Shown: positions 35,552-43,957 of the stretch, piece by piece | Layout: every line of letters begins with the position of its first letter | How positions within the stretch are numbered: position 1 is the stretch's first letter | Assembly: GCF_030285925.1 (NCBI RefSeq) | Contig: NZ_CP127251.1 | Coordinates: 744,001-808,000, forward strand | Direction of reading: 5' to 3' | DNA length: 64,000 bases | Origin: Devosia sp. YIM 151766 | GTDB lineage: Bacteria > Pseudomonadota > Alphaproteobacteria > Rhizobiales > Devosiaceae | Notes under the pieces: model-generated | Seen by the model: the letters and a program-made list of their open reading frames with translations, nothing else | Told to the model about the DNA's origin: nothing | Databases searched by the model: none | Program-made: the position numbers and the translations under genes

Positions 35552-35784
35552 CCTCCCCATTCTTCTCCCGCCGGGGAGAAGGTGCCCGCCGGGCGGATGA
35601 GGGATGCTTCAGCGAACGCAGCGCCGTGGAGGTGCCCCCCTCTCCGACTCGGCTTCGCCGAGCCACCTCTCCCCGAGGGGGAGAGGAATAGAGGGGCATG
35701 CGGGGAGTTGAGGCACCCCATTCTTCTCCCCGCCGGGGAGAGAGCCACCTCTTTCCGAGGGGGAGAGGAATAGAGGAGAACAAG
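35552..35784. repeat. Repeat-rich spacer between tape measure and g12
   Basis: A mosaic of short inverted and direct repeats of the type CTCCCCGAGGGGGAGAG. Two near-identical 32-base units are at 35664-35695 and 35746-35777. Related sequence lies at 37724-37846. The final unit's GAGGAGAA provides the ribosome site of g12. Confidence 0.85.
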
Positions 35785-36405
35785 ATGGCCTTTCATCATA
35801 TCCGCTTCCCGCTCGATATCGCGCTGGGGGCGCGGGGTGGGCCGGAGCGGCGGACCGATGTGGTGACGCTGGCGGGCGGGGGTGAGCGGCGCAATGGGCG
35901 CTGGGCGCATTCGCGGCGGCGCTACAATGCCGGCTACGGCGTCAAATCGCGGGCCGACATGCAGGCGGTACTGGCGTTCTTCGAGGAACGGCGCGGGCGG
36001 CTGCATGGTTTTCTGTGGCGCGACGGGCTGGATCATTCCTCGGGCGGCGCGGTGCCGACGCCGAACGACCAGGAATTGGGAACCGGCGATGGCCTGCGGA
36101 CCCAGTTTCAACTGGTCAAGCGCTATGGCGCGGGTTTCGATCCCTATCTGCGCCCTGTCGCCAAACCGGTCGCCGGCAGCGTGCGCATCGCCATCGATGG
36201 TGCCGAACTGGCGTCGGGCTGGGTGCTGGACGCAAGCACGGGAATTGTCGGCTTCGACGTCGCGCCGGGGCCTGGCACCAAGGTGACAGCCGGCTTTCTG
36301 TTCGATGTGCCGGTGCGCTTCGATACCGACCGGCTGGATATCGAGCTCAACAATTTCGACGGAGCCGAAGCGCCGAGCATTCCGCTGGTGGAGATCTTGC
36401 CATGA
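35785..36405 (+). CDS. GTA distal tail protein (g12, DUF2460)
   Basis: A 206-residue DUF2460/TIGR02217 protein, equivalent to RcGTA g12 (FHHIRFPLDIALGARGGPER, then RRRYNAGYGVKSRADMQAV and GFLWRDGLDHSSG). It forms the junction between tail tube and baseplate. GAGGAG 7 bases before the ATG comes from the preceding repeat. It overlaps g13 by ATGA. Confidence 0.9.
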   Translation: MAFHHIRFPLDIALGARGGPERRTDVVTLAGGGERRNGRWAHSRRRYNAGYGVKSRADMQAVLAFFEERRGRLHGFLWRDGLDHSSGGAVPTPNDQELGTGDGLRTQFQLVKRYGAGFDPYLRPVAKPVAGSVRIAIDGAELASGWVLDASTGIVGFDVAPGPGTKVTAGFLFDVPVRFDTDRLDIELNNFDGAEAPSIPLVEILP

Positions 36406-37292
36406 GGCAGGTGCCGGACGATCTGGCGGCGCATCTGGCGCAGGGGGAAACCAATATTGCCCGATGCTGGCGGCTGATCCGCAGCGACGGCGTGGTGCTG
36501 GGCTTCACCGACCATGACCGGACGCTCACAGTGGAGGGAACGGCATGTGCGCCAACCTTCGGGCTCGATGGCGGGGAAGTGCCGGCGCGTTTGGGGGCGC
36601 AGGTGGAGACCGGCGAAGTGCTGGGCGTGCTGGACAGCGCCGCCATTGCCGAAGAGGACATCCTGCTGGGGCGCTATGACGGGGCGCTGGTTGAGAGCTG
36701 GCTGGTGAACTGGGCGGCGCCGGAGCAGCGCCTGCTGCTGCGCGTGGACCATATCGGTGAAATCACCCGGGAAGACGGGGTATTTCGCGCCGAATTGCGC
36801 TCGCCGCAACAGGCGCTGAACGTGACCCGGGGGCGGCTTTATCAGGGGCTGTGCGATGCCAGTTTGGGGGACGGACGCTGCCGGGTCGATCTCGACCTGC
36901 CCGCCTATAAGGGTGCGGCGACGGTGCTCGAAATACGCGATCCATTCGAGGTGCTGGTGGGCGGGCTGTCCGGCTTCGAGGAGGGCTGGTTCGCCTTCGG
37001 CATGGGACATTGGGGCAGCGGCAAGCGCGACGGATTGGCGGATGCGGTGCTGACCCATAGGCGGGTGCCGGAGGGCGACGTTCTGGGCTTTGCCGCGCGG
37101 GTGGGCGAATGGCTATTGGCCGATGACATCCTGACGGTGACGGCGGGCTGCGACCGGCGCTTCGCCACCTGCAAGGCGCGGTTCGGCAATCAGCGTAATT
37201 TCCGCGGCTTTCCGCATGTGCCGGGCAATGATTACGTGCTGCGCCATCCGCGTCGGGGCGATGCGCTGGATGGAAGGGCCCTGGTGCCGTGA
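36402..37292 (+). CDS. GTA baseplate hub protein (g13, DUF2163)
   Basis: A 296-residue DUF2163/TIGR02218 protein, equivalent to RcGTA g13. The N-terminal WRLIRSDGVVLGFTDHDR and the C-terminal block CDRRFATCKARFGNQRNFRG with FPHVPGNDY are signature sequences. Four cysteines in that C-terminal region and CDASLGDGRC suggest an Fe-S or metal site, as proposed for its homologue. It overlaps g12 and g14 by four bases each. Confidence 0.9.
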   Translation: MRQVPDDLAAHLAQGETNIARCWRLIRSDGVVLGFTDHDRTLTVEGTACAPTFGLDGGEVPARLGAQVETGEVLGVLDSAAIAEEDILLGRYDGALVESWLVNWAAPEQRLLLRVDHIGEITREDGVFRAELRSPQQALNVTRGRLYQGLCDASLGDGRCRVDLDLPAYKGAATVLEIRDPFEVLVGGLSGFEEGWFAFGMGHWGSGKRDGLADAVLTHRRVPEGDVLGFAARVGEWLLADDILTVTAGCDRRFATCKARFGNQRNFRGFPHVPGNDYVLRHPRRGDALDGRALVP

Positions 37293-37723
37293 ACGGGGAA
37301 ATCGTGGTTGCGGCGGCCCGGCAATGGCTGGGCACGCCCTATCGGCATCGGGCCTCGACGCGAGGCGCGGGCTGCGATTGCCTGGGCTTGCTGCGCGGGG
37401 TGTGGCGGACGCTTTATGGCGACGAGCCGGCGGCGATACCGCCTTATCGGGCGGATTGGCGCGATCCCCGAAATGACGGGGCGCTGCAAGCGGCGGCCGA
37501 GCGGTTTCTGCTGGCGGAGGCGGGAGAGGCCGCGGCGGGGCAGGTCGTGCTGTTTCGGCTGGCCGGGCTCGAACACGCGCGCCATTGCGGCATCATGGTT
37601 TCGGCGGATCGCTTCATCCACGCGCAGGAGCATCTGGGCGTGGTGGAAGGGAATGTCACCATGGGCTGGGCGCGACGGGTGAGTGGACGGTTTCGGTTTC
37701 CTGAGGTTCCCGGCTTGCCGTAA
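37289..37723 (+). CDS. GTA NlpC/P60 peptidase (g14)
   Basis: A 144-residue NlpC/P60-like cell-wall peptidase (TIGR02219). The catalytic Cys31 is in GCDCLGLLRG and the His in HARHCGIMV. It is equivalent to RcGTA g14 and would help the particle cross the recipient's cell wall. GTGA overlaps g13's stop. A repeat-bearing gap precedes g15. Confidence 0.9.
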   Translation: MNGEIVVAAARQWLGTPYRHRASTRGAGCDCLGLLRGVWRTLYGDEPAAIPPYRADWRDPRNDGALQAAAERFLLAEAGEAAAGQVVLFRLAGLEHARHCGIMVSADRFIHAQEHLGVVEGNVTMGWARRVSGRFRFPEVPGLP

Positions 37724-37846
37724 CCCCCTCATCCGCCCCTTCGGGGCACCTTCTCCCCGAGGGGGAGAAGAATAGCATCACGCTTTTTCCGTTCCCTTCT
37801 CCCTCAGGGAGAGGGGCAAGGGGATTTCAACAACAGGGATAAATCC
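37724..37846. repeat. Repeat-bearing spacer between g14 and g15
   Basis: Contains CCTTCTCCCCGAGGGGGAGA with AAGAATAG, the same kind of unit as in the spacer before g12, and a second partial unit (CCTTCTCCCTCAGGGAGAGG). The rest is non-coding; no ORF is seen. Confidence 0.8.
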
Positions 37847-40800
37847 ATGGCCACTCTGGCACTTTCGGTGGCCGGGCAATTTGTCGGCGGCATGGTTGGC
37901 GGGCCGATCGGCGCGACTATTGGCCGGGCATTGGGCGCGCTGGCGGGCAGCGCCATGGATGGCATGCTGTTCGGCGAACAGCGCCAGGCCGAGGCGCCGA
38001 TATTCGATGTGCGGCTGGGCGGTTCGAGCGAAGGCGCGGCCATTCCCCGGCTTTACGGCTGGGGGCGGCTGTCGGGGAACATCATCTGGGCGCGGGAATT
38101 GCTGCGTCATGTGACCGAAACGGCGGGCGCGAAAGGCTTCGCTCCGCCGCCCGAGCAGCAGGAGGAAGTGCTGGCCAGCTTCGCGCTGGGCTTCTGCGAG
38201 GGTCCGGTGGCGCGGCTGGGGCGCATCTGGGCCGATGGGCAATTGCTCGATACGCGCGGGCTCAATCTGCGCTTCTATCATGGCGACGAGGAGCAGCTTC
38301 CCGACAGCCTGATCGAGGCGGTGCAGGGCCCGGGCAATGCGCCGGCCTATCGCGGGCTCTGCTATCTGGTGGTCGAGAACCTGCCGCTCAGCCGCTTCGG
38401 CAATCGCATTCCGCAATTGTCGGCGGAGCTGTGCCGGGTGGTGGGGGAACTGGAGCCGGCCATCAGGGCGGTGACGGTAATCCCGGGAGCGACCGAGTTC
38501 GGCTATGATCCGGTGCCGCGGGTGCGCGTGATCGGCGCCGGCGAGGGAGCGAGCGAGAATTCGCATCTGATGGCCGGGGTGAGCAACTGGACCTGGTCGA
38601 TCGACGAATTGGTGGCGCTCTGTCCCAACCTCAAACATGTGGCTCTGGTGGTGAGCTGGTTCGGCGACGATCTGCGCGCCGGCACCTGTTCGGTGCGGCC
38701 GCGCGTCGAGGGGGCCGAACGGACCATCGAGGGGACGACGTGGAGCGTGGCGGGCCTCGGGCGCGGCGACGTGCCCCTGGCATCGAGCCATGGAGGCGGC
38801 GCGGCTTATGGCGGCACGCCGTCCGACGCCTCGGTGCTGGCGGCGATTGCCGATCTCAAGGCGCGGGGGCTCAGCATCACGCTCTATCCGCTGATGCTGA
38901 TGGATGTGCCGGCGGGCAATGGGCTGGCGGACCCCTATGGCGGGGCGGAGCAGGGCGCCTATCCCTGGCGCGGGCGCATCACCTGCCACCCGGCGCCGGG
39001 CCGGCCCGGTTCGCCCGATGGCAGTGCGGCGGCGGCGGCGCAGGTGGCGGCTTTCGTGCCGGGTTACCGGGCCATGGTGCGCCATTATGCCAATCTCTGC
39101 GTGGCCGCCGGTGGCGTGGATGCCTTGCTGATCGGCTCGGAAATGCGCGGGCTGACGCAGGTGCGGGGGGCGGGGAACAGCTTTCCGTTCGTGGCGGCAC
39201 TGGTGGCACTGGCGGCGGAAGCGCGGGCCATTGTCGGGCCGGCGACTAAGCTGACCTATGCGGCCGATTGGAGCGAATATTCGGGCTATCAGCCGGATGG
39301 CGAGAAATTCTTCCATCTCGATCCGCTCTGGGCCTCGCCCGATATCGACGCCATCGGCATCGACAATTACATGCCGCTCGGCGATTGGCGCGATGGCGAG
39401 AACCATGCCGATGCCGAGATGGCAGCGACAGGCTATGAGCTGGATTATCTCGGCGGCAATATTGCGGGCGGCGAGGGGTTCGACTGGTTCTATGCCGATG
39501 ACGCCGACAGGCGGGCGCAGCTGCGGACGCCGATCGGCGACGGCGCCCATGGCGAGCCCTGGATCTGGCGCTACAAGGATCTCCGCGCCTTCTGGAGCGA
39601 GCGGCATTACGACCGGCCGGGCGGGGTGCGTAGCTCGGTGCCGACGGCCTGGCTGCCGGGCTCGAAACCGATCTGGCTGACGGAAATCGGCTGCGGCGCC
39701 GTCGACAAGGGAGCGAACCAGCCCAATATTTTCGGCGACGACAAGAGCGCCGAGGGCGGGCGGCCCTATTTTTCCAGCGGCTTGCCGGATGGCTTGATCC
39801 AGCGGCAATTCCTGCGCGCCCATCACCGCTATTGGGCCGATCCCGCCAATAATCCCCCCGGCATGGTCGATCCCGAACGGCTCTATTGCTGGACCTGGGA
39901 CGCGCGGCCCTTTCCCAGCTTTCCGGCGCTGGAAGAGGTGTGGGCGGATGGCCCGAACCATAGCAATGGCCATTGGCTGACCGGGCGGCTGGGGGCGCTG
40001 GCCAGCGACGAATTGGTGAGCGCCATCGCTGCTGATCATGATTGCGTGGTGCGGGCGGCGCCGGCCACGCCGCTGATCGGCGGCATGCTGATCAGCGGAC
40101 CGGGCACGGCGCGCCAGGCCATCGAGCCGGTGCTGGACATTACCGGGCAGGTGCTGACGGCGCGCCATGGGGATATCGTCGCGCTGGTGCAGGGGCGCGG
40201 GGAGGCCGTTACCTTCGAAACGGCGGCGCTGGCGGCGGATGAGGCGCCGATCCTGTCGCGGCGGCGCAGCGGCGCGGCTGAATTGCCGGGGCGGCTGGCG
40301 CTGGGGCATCTCGACCGGGAGCGGGATTATCTTGCGGCCAATGCGACGGCCTTGCGGCCCGGCAATGGGCCACTGATCTCCGAGACGCTGTCCATGGTGC
40401 TGGATGGCGCGGCGGCGCGGCGGGCGGCGGAAAAGCTGCTGGATCGCCGGGTCATGGCGGCGGACCGGCTGGAGCTGGCGCTGCCGCCGGGCCAGGTCGC
40501 ATTGGAGCCCGGCGACCGCATCGCCCTGCCGGACGTGGCGGAGGGTCCGTTCGAAATCACCGAAATCCGCGACGGCACGGTAAGGCGGATCACCGCCATG
40601 GCGGTGCCTCGTCAGGACGCCGTGGCGACGGGGCTGGACCGTCCGCGCGGCGGGTTGGGCGTTCCGCCGCCACAGGTAATGCCGGTTCTGGTGACGGCGC
40701 ATCTGCCGGCCTTGCCGGACGATCCGCTGCGCACGCGGCTGCTGATCGGCGCTTATGCGAGGCCCTGGCCGGGCCTGGTGCAGGTGGCGGAGGCGAGCAG

Positions 40801-41593
40801 CGGCGGCGTGCTGGCCGAACTGGCGCGGCCATTGGCGATGGGCGAGACCTTGTCGCCGCTCGCCGCCGGGCCGCGGGCGGTGTGGGATCGCGGCAATGCG
40901 CTGGAGATCGAGCTGGCTTCGGGGCATCTGGCCGATGTGGAGGAACTGGCCGCCCTGGCCGGCAACAACCGCATCGCCGTGGAGAGTGATGGCGGCAGCT
41001 GGGAGGTGATCGGCTTTGCCGGAGCCGAATTGCTGGCGCCGAAGCGCTACCGGCTCACCCAGCTGCTGCGCGGATTGGACGGCACGGATGCGGGAATGGG
41101 ACCGATATCGGCGGGGCGGCGGGTGATGCTGCTCGACGGCCGCGCCGCGCTCTTGCCGGTCGAGGCGCACCGGATCGGCGAGAGCCGAATTCTGCGCTGC
41201 CATGCCGGCGCCGGAGATGTCACGGGCCAGGAGATATTGGTGTCGCCCGAAGCCGGGCCGGCACTGCCGCTGGCGCCGGTGCATCTGCGCGCCATGCGGC
41301 TCGGCGATGGCGCCATCGACCTGCGCTGGATCCGCCGCAGCCGCGCCGACGGCGACGGCTGGGGCATGGCGGAGCCGATATTGGAACACGTGCCGGAGGC
41401 TTGGCAGGTGCGCATCTTCGACGGCGCGACAGCTGTACGGACCATCGAAACGGACAGCGTCGCCGCCAGCTACGGCGCGGCCGAGCAGCTCGCCGATTTC
41501 GGCGGGCCGGTTGGCGCCTTCACCTTCAGCATTGCCCAGTCGAGCCCGGTCCTGGGGCCGGGCCATGCAGCTTGGGGAGCCTTTCATGACTGA
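37847..41593 (+). CDS. GTA tip protein / TIM-barrel host-specificity protein (g15)
   Basis: A 1248-residue protein, the largest in the cluster, equivalent to RcGTA g15. The N-terminus is hydrophobic and glycine-rich (GQFVGGMVGGPIGATIG). A beta-rich tail part follows. Then comes the GTA TIM-barrel domain (about 430-730, YAADWSEYSGYQPDGEKFF and IDAIGIDNYMPLGDW), and then tail-hub/Ig-like domains to the end. It probably mediates receptor recognition and cell-wall contact. The stop overlaps the endolysin start by 8 bases. Confidence 0.92.
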   Translation: MATLALSVAGQFVGGMVGGPIGATIGRALGALAGSAMDGMLFGEQRQAEAPIFDVRLGGSSEGAAIPRLYGWGRLSGNIIWARELLRHVTETAGAKGFAPPPEQQEEVLASFALGFCEGPVARLGRIWADGQLLDTRGLNLRFYHGDEEQLPDSLIEAVQGPGNAPAYRGLCYLVVENLPLSRFGNRIPQLSAELCRVVGELEPAIRAVTVIPGATEFGYDPVPRVRVIGAGEGASENSHLMAGVSNWTWSIDELVALCPNLKHVALVVSWFGDDLRAGTCSVRPRVEGAERTIEGTTWSVAGLGRGDVPLASSHGGGAAYGGTPSDASVLAAIADLKARGLSITLYPLMLMDVPAGNGLADPYGGAEQGAYPWRGRITCHPAPGRPGSPDGSAAAAAQVAAFVPGYRAMVRHYANLCVAAGGVDALLIGSEMRGLTQVRGAGNSFPFVAALVALAAEARAIVGPATKLTYAADWSEYSGYQPDGEKFFHLDPLWASPDIDAIGIDNYMPLGDWRDGENHADAEMAATGYELDYLGGNIAGGEGFDWFYADDADRRAQLRTPIGDGAHGEPWIWRYKDLRAFWSERHYDRPGGVRSSVPTAWLPGSKPIWLTEIGCGAVDKGANQPNIFGDDKSAEGGRPYFSSGLPDGLIQRQFLRAHHRYWADPANNPPGMVDPERLYCWTWDARPFPSFPALEEVWADGPNHSNGHWLTGRLGALASDELVSAIAADHDCVVRAAPATPLIGGMLISGPGTARQAIEPVLDITGQVLTARHGDIVALVQGRGEAVTFETAALAADEAPILSRRRSGAAELPGRLALGHLDRERDYLAANATALRPGNGPLISETLSMVLDGAAARRAAEKLLDRRVMAADRLELALPPGQVALEPGDRIALPDVAEGPFEITEIRDGTVRRITAMAVPRQDAVATGLDRPRGGLGVPPPQVMPVLVTAHLPALPDDPLRTRLLIGAYARPWPGLVQVAEASSGGVLAELARPLAMGETLSPLAAGPRAVWDRGNALEIELASGHLADVEELAALAGNNRIAVESDGGSWEVIGFAGAELLAPKRYRLTQLLRGLDGTDAGMGPISAGRRVMLLDGRAALLPVEAHRIGESRILRCHAGAGDVTGQEILVSPEAGPALPLAPVHLRAMRLGDGAIDLRWIRRSRADGDGWGMAEPILEHVPEAWQVRIFDGATAVRTIETDSVAASYGAAEQLADFGGPVGAFTFSIAQSSPVLGPGHAAWGAFHD

Positions 41594-42329
41594 TACGCGG
41601 TTCGAGATTTGCCTCGCCGAAGTGCTGCGGCACGAGGGCGGCTATGTCGATCATCCGTCCGATCCGGGCGGTGCGACCAATATGGGCGTCACCCGCAAGA
41701 CGCTGGCGCGCTGGCGTCATGTCTCGCCCTGGTGGGACCTGCACAAATCCGAGGTGCAGACGCTAACCCGTACGGAAGCGACGAGCATCTATCGAGCCCT
41801 TTATTGGGACCTCTGCCGGGCAGGGGACCTGCCGCGGGGAATCGATCTGGCGGTTTTCGACTATGCGGTCAATTCCGGCCCCGACCGGGCCATCCGCGCC
41901 TTGCAGACGGTGCTCGGCGTGGTGGTGGACGGGCTGGTCGGGCCGCTGACCATCGGCGCGGCCGCCAGGGCCGATGCCGGCAAGGCGATCAATGCGCTTT
42001 GCGACCGGCGGCTCGGTTTCCTGCGGGGATTAGCCAGTTTCGCAACCTTTGGGCGCGGCTGGACCAGCCGCGTCGCCGCGATCCGGGCAGCGGCTTTGGC
42101 CGTCGCGCCCAACACCACTTCATCCAAACCGGGAGATATGATCATGGACATCCTGTCCGGCTATAAAACCTATATCGTTGCGGCGATGATGCTGCTGGCC
42201 GGCCTGGCGCAGATGCTGGGGCTCGATGTGCCGGTGATGGAGGGCAGCTCCGCCGGCAGCCTGATGCTGGAAGCCATGGCTATCCTGTTCCTGCGGCGCG
42301 GGCTGAAGGGAGATATCGGCAAGGCGTGA
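41586..42329 (+). CDS. GH108 endolysin with holin-like C-terminus
   Basis: A 247-residue protein. The N-terminal part is a GH108 N-acetylmuramidase (Glu17 in RHEGGYVDHPSDPGG) followed by a PG_binding_3 domain (VVDGLVGPLTIGAA). The last ~62 residues form a small membrane protein: LSGYKTYIVAAMMLLAGLAQ plus MLEAMAILFLRRGLK. It overlaps g15 by 8 bases and is thus part of the GTA operon. An internal in-frame ATG at 42144 with GGGAG eight bases upstream could yield the membrane part alone. No signal peptide is visible. Confidence 0.85.
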   Translation: MTDTRFEICLAEVLRHEGGYVDHPSDPGGATNMGVTRKTLARWRHVSPWWDLHKSEVQTLTRTEATSIYRALYWDLCRAGDLPRGIDLAVFDYAVNSGPDRAIRALQTVLGVVVDGLVGPLTIGAAARADAGKAINALCDRRLGFLRGLASFATFGRGWTSRVAAIRAAALAVAPNTTSSKPGDMIMDILSGYKTYIVAAMMLLAGLAQMLGLDVPVMEGSSAGSLMLEAMAILFLRRGLKGDIGKA

Positions 42330-42387
42330 TGCCCTTGTGCCGCGCCTCCAGCTGTCCGATATTGAGGAGGCACAGAAAGGGACAGCC

Positions 42388-42636
42388 ATGGCGCAGCGCC
42401 TGTTCAATGTATCCGCCCATTGGGATAGCGAGGCACAGGTCTATTATTCCGAGAGCGACATTGTCGGCCTTCACATCGAAGCGCCGGACCTCGATATATT
42501 CGAAAGCGTACTCATGGAGGTCGCTCCAGGCCTGATCGTGGCGAACCACATGTCGCCGGAGGCTCTCGAAACCGGCAAGCCGGAAGAATTGATCCCTGCC
42601 ATCCTGTGGCGCCGACCCGAAGGCCGGGCCGCGTAG
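42388..42636 (+). CDS. DUF1902 / HicB-like antitoxin
   Basis: An 82-residue protein with a DUF1902 (HicB-like) fold: RLFNVSAHWDSEAQVYY, then SDIVGLHIEAPDLDIFES. Together with the next gene it forms a HicBA-type toxin-antitoxin pair in antitoxin-first order. The ATG at 42388 is preceded by AAAGGG. It lies 58 bases downstream of the endolysin. Confidence 0.75.
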   Translation: MAQRLFNVSAHWDSEAQVYYSESDIVGLHIEAPDLDIFESVLMEVAPGLIVANHMSPEALETGKPEELIPAILWRRPEGRAA

Positions 42637-42830
42637 TGGTCGCCGGTTACTACGCCGCAGTCACCAAGGAATTGCGGCGGCTGGGCTTCTTGTATCAGTC
42701 AAATGCCAAGGGCTCGCACGAGAAATGGGCCAACGAGGCTGGCAGGGTCCTCGTCGTGCCACGAAATTTGATGAGCCGGCACACGGCGAATGCCATAATG
42801 AAGGATGCAGGGAGCGCGCTAAAAATTTGA
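42636..42830 (+). CDS. HicA-like mRNA interferase toxin
   Basis: A 64-residue HicA/YcfA-like protein. The family motif GSHEKW contains the presumed catalytic His, and VPRNLMSRHTANAIMKDAG is the typical C-terminal segment. The GTG start shares one base with the antitoxin's TAG. HicA toxins cleave mRNA and are neutralised by HicB proteins. Confidence 0.78.
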   Translation: MVAGYYAAVTKELRRLGFLYQSNAKGSHEKWANEAGRVLVVPRNLMSRHTANAIMKDAGSALKI

Positions 42831-42882
42831 ATGCCTGCCTCATTCATGTCCCATTCAGCAAGCAAGCGCTATTGGTCTGGAC

Positions 42883-43182
42883 ATGAAAACGAACGCCCCC
42901 AAACCCTCCGCTTCCATCGCCTTGGCTCTGGCCTTGGCGCTTGCCCTTGCGGGCTCCGGCTCGGCGCAGGCGCAGGCCTGTCTCGACAAGCGCCAGATTC
43001 AGGAGGCGGTGGCTTCCGGCCAGATTCTGTCGCTCGATGCGGTGCTCGCCACGGCGGGGGTCGATCGCAACGCCGAAATTCTCAACGTGCAGGTCTGTGA
43101 TCAGGGCGGCGCACTGGTCTATGTCATCGGCGTACTGGCCCCGGACGGCCAGGCGCAGAACCTGACTTTGAACGCGCAATAG
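42883..43182 (+). CDS. FeuN-like periplasmic small protein
   Basis: A 99-residue exported protein with an Ala/Leu-rich signal peptide ending near SAQAQA. The mature part has a PepSY-like pattern (KRQIQEAVASGQILSLD, then ILNVQVCDQGGALVYVIGV). Immediately downstream lie feuP- and feuQ-like genes, so this is in the position and size range of FeuN, a periplasmic negative regulator of FeuPQ in Sinorhizobium. The functional transfer is inference. It is 24 bases from feuP. Confidence 0.7.
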   Translation: MKTNAPKPSASIALALALALALAGSGSAQAQACLDKRQIQEAVASGQILSLDAVLATAGVDRNAEILNVQVCDQGGALVYVIGVLAPDGQAQNLTLNAQ

Positions 43183-43206
43183 CGACAAGGCGGCGGGGGC
43201 ACAGCG

Positions 43207-43866
43207 ATGCGTATTCTGGTTGTTGAAGACGATGCCAATCTCAATCGGCAGCTCAAGGATGCGCTGGTCGAGGCCGGCTATGCGGTCGATGTGGCGTTCG
43301 ATGGCGAGGAAGGGCACTTTCTCGGCGATACCGAACCCTATGATGCCATCGTCCTCGATATCGGCCTGCCGCAAATGGATGGGCTTTCGGTGCTGGAAGA
43401 ATGGCGCCGGGCCGGCAAGGTGACGCCGGTGCTATTGCTGACGGCGCGCGACCGCTGGACCGACAAGGTGCAGGGCATCGATGCCGGCGCCGACGATTAC
43501 GTGGCCAAGCCCTTCCATATGGAAGAGGTGCTGGCGCGGCTGCGGGCCTTGGTGCGCCGCGCCGCCGGCCTGGCCAGCAATGAGATCGTCGCCGGTCCGG
43601 TGCGGCTCGATGCGCGTTCGGGCAAGGTGACGGTGGATGGCCAGGCGATCAAGCTCACCAGCCACGAATTGCGCCTGCTGAGCTATCTCATGCATCACAA
43701 GGGCAAGGTGATTTCGCGCACCGAGCTGACCGAGCATCTCTACGACCAGGATTTCGACCGCGACAGCAATACGATCGAGGTTTTCGTCGGCCGCCTGCGC
43801 AAGAAGCTGCCCGAGGACTGTATCCAGACCGTGCGCGGGCTGGGCTATCAGATCGTCGGGGAATAG
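43207..43866 (+). CDS. feuP: FeuP-like response regulator
   Basis: A 219-residue OmpR/PhoP-family regulator. The receiver has D8, D9, the phosphoacceptor D51 (VLDIGLPQMDG) and K101 (VAKPF). The winged-helix domain ends with TIEVFVGRLRKKLPEDCIQ and LGYQIV. The sequence closely follows rhizobial FeuP, which with FeuQ controls cyclic glucan export and osmotic adaptation. It sits between the FeuN-like gene and the kinase. Confidence 0.85.
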   Translation: MRILVVEDDANLNRQLKDALVEAGYAVDVAFDGEEGHFLGDTEPYDAIVLDIGLPQMDGLSVLEEWRRAGKVTPVLLLTARDRWTDKVQGIDAGADDYVAKPFHMEEVLARLRALVRRAAGLASNEIVAGPVRLDARSGKVTVDGQAIKLTSHELRLLSYLMHHKGKVISRTELTEHLYDQDFDRDSNTIEVFVGRLRKKLPEDCIQTVRGLGYQIVGE

Positions 43867-43908
43867 CGGGTGCACGTGGCCATCGGCACTTGGGACGCGA
43901 GGTCCTTA

Positions 43909-43930
43909 GCCCCCTCCCCCCCGAGGGGGC
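43909..43930. repeat. Hairpin between feuP and feuQ
   Basis: An 8-bp stem GCCCCCTC / GAGGGGGC with a C-only loop, resembling a fragment of the repeats in the GTA cluster. It may lower or separate kinase expression. Confidence 0.45.
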
Positions 43931-43957
43931 GCGCGCCGACACCAAGATTCGGCCGCC

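Noticed and set aside
35552..35784. CRISPR array in the repeat-rich spacer.
   Set aside because: Units are short, palindromic and irregularly spaced, with no uniform spacers and no cas genes.
37778..41587. A 1269-residue open frame on the minus strand opposite g15.
   Set aside because: It lies exactly antisense to a well-supported GTA protein, is Arg/His/Pro-rich with no domain, and is a by-product of high GC at third codon positions.
27311..42329. Interpretation as an ordinary active prophage.
   Set aside because: There is no integrase, replication gene, repressor or attachment repeat, and gene content and order match RcGTA. A remnant prophage is not fully excluded.
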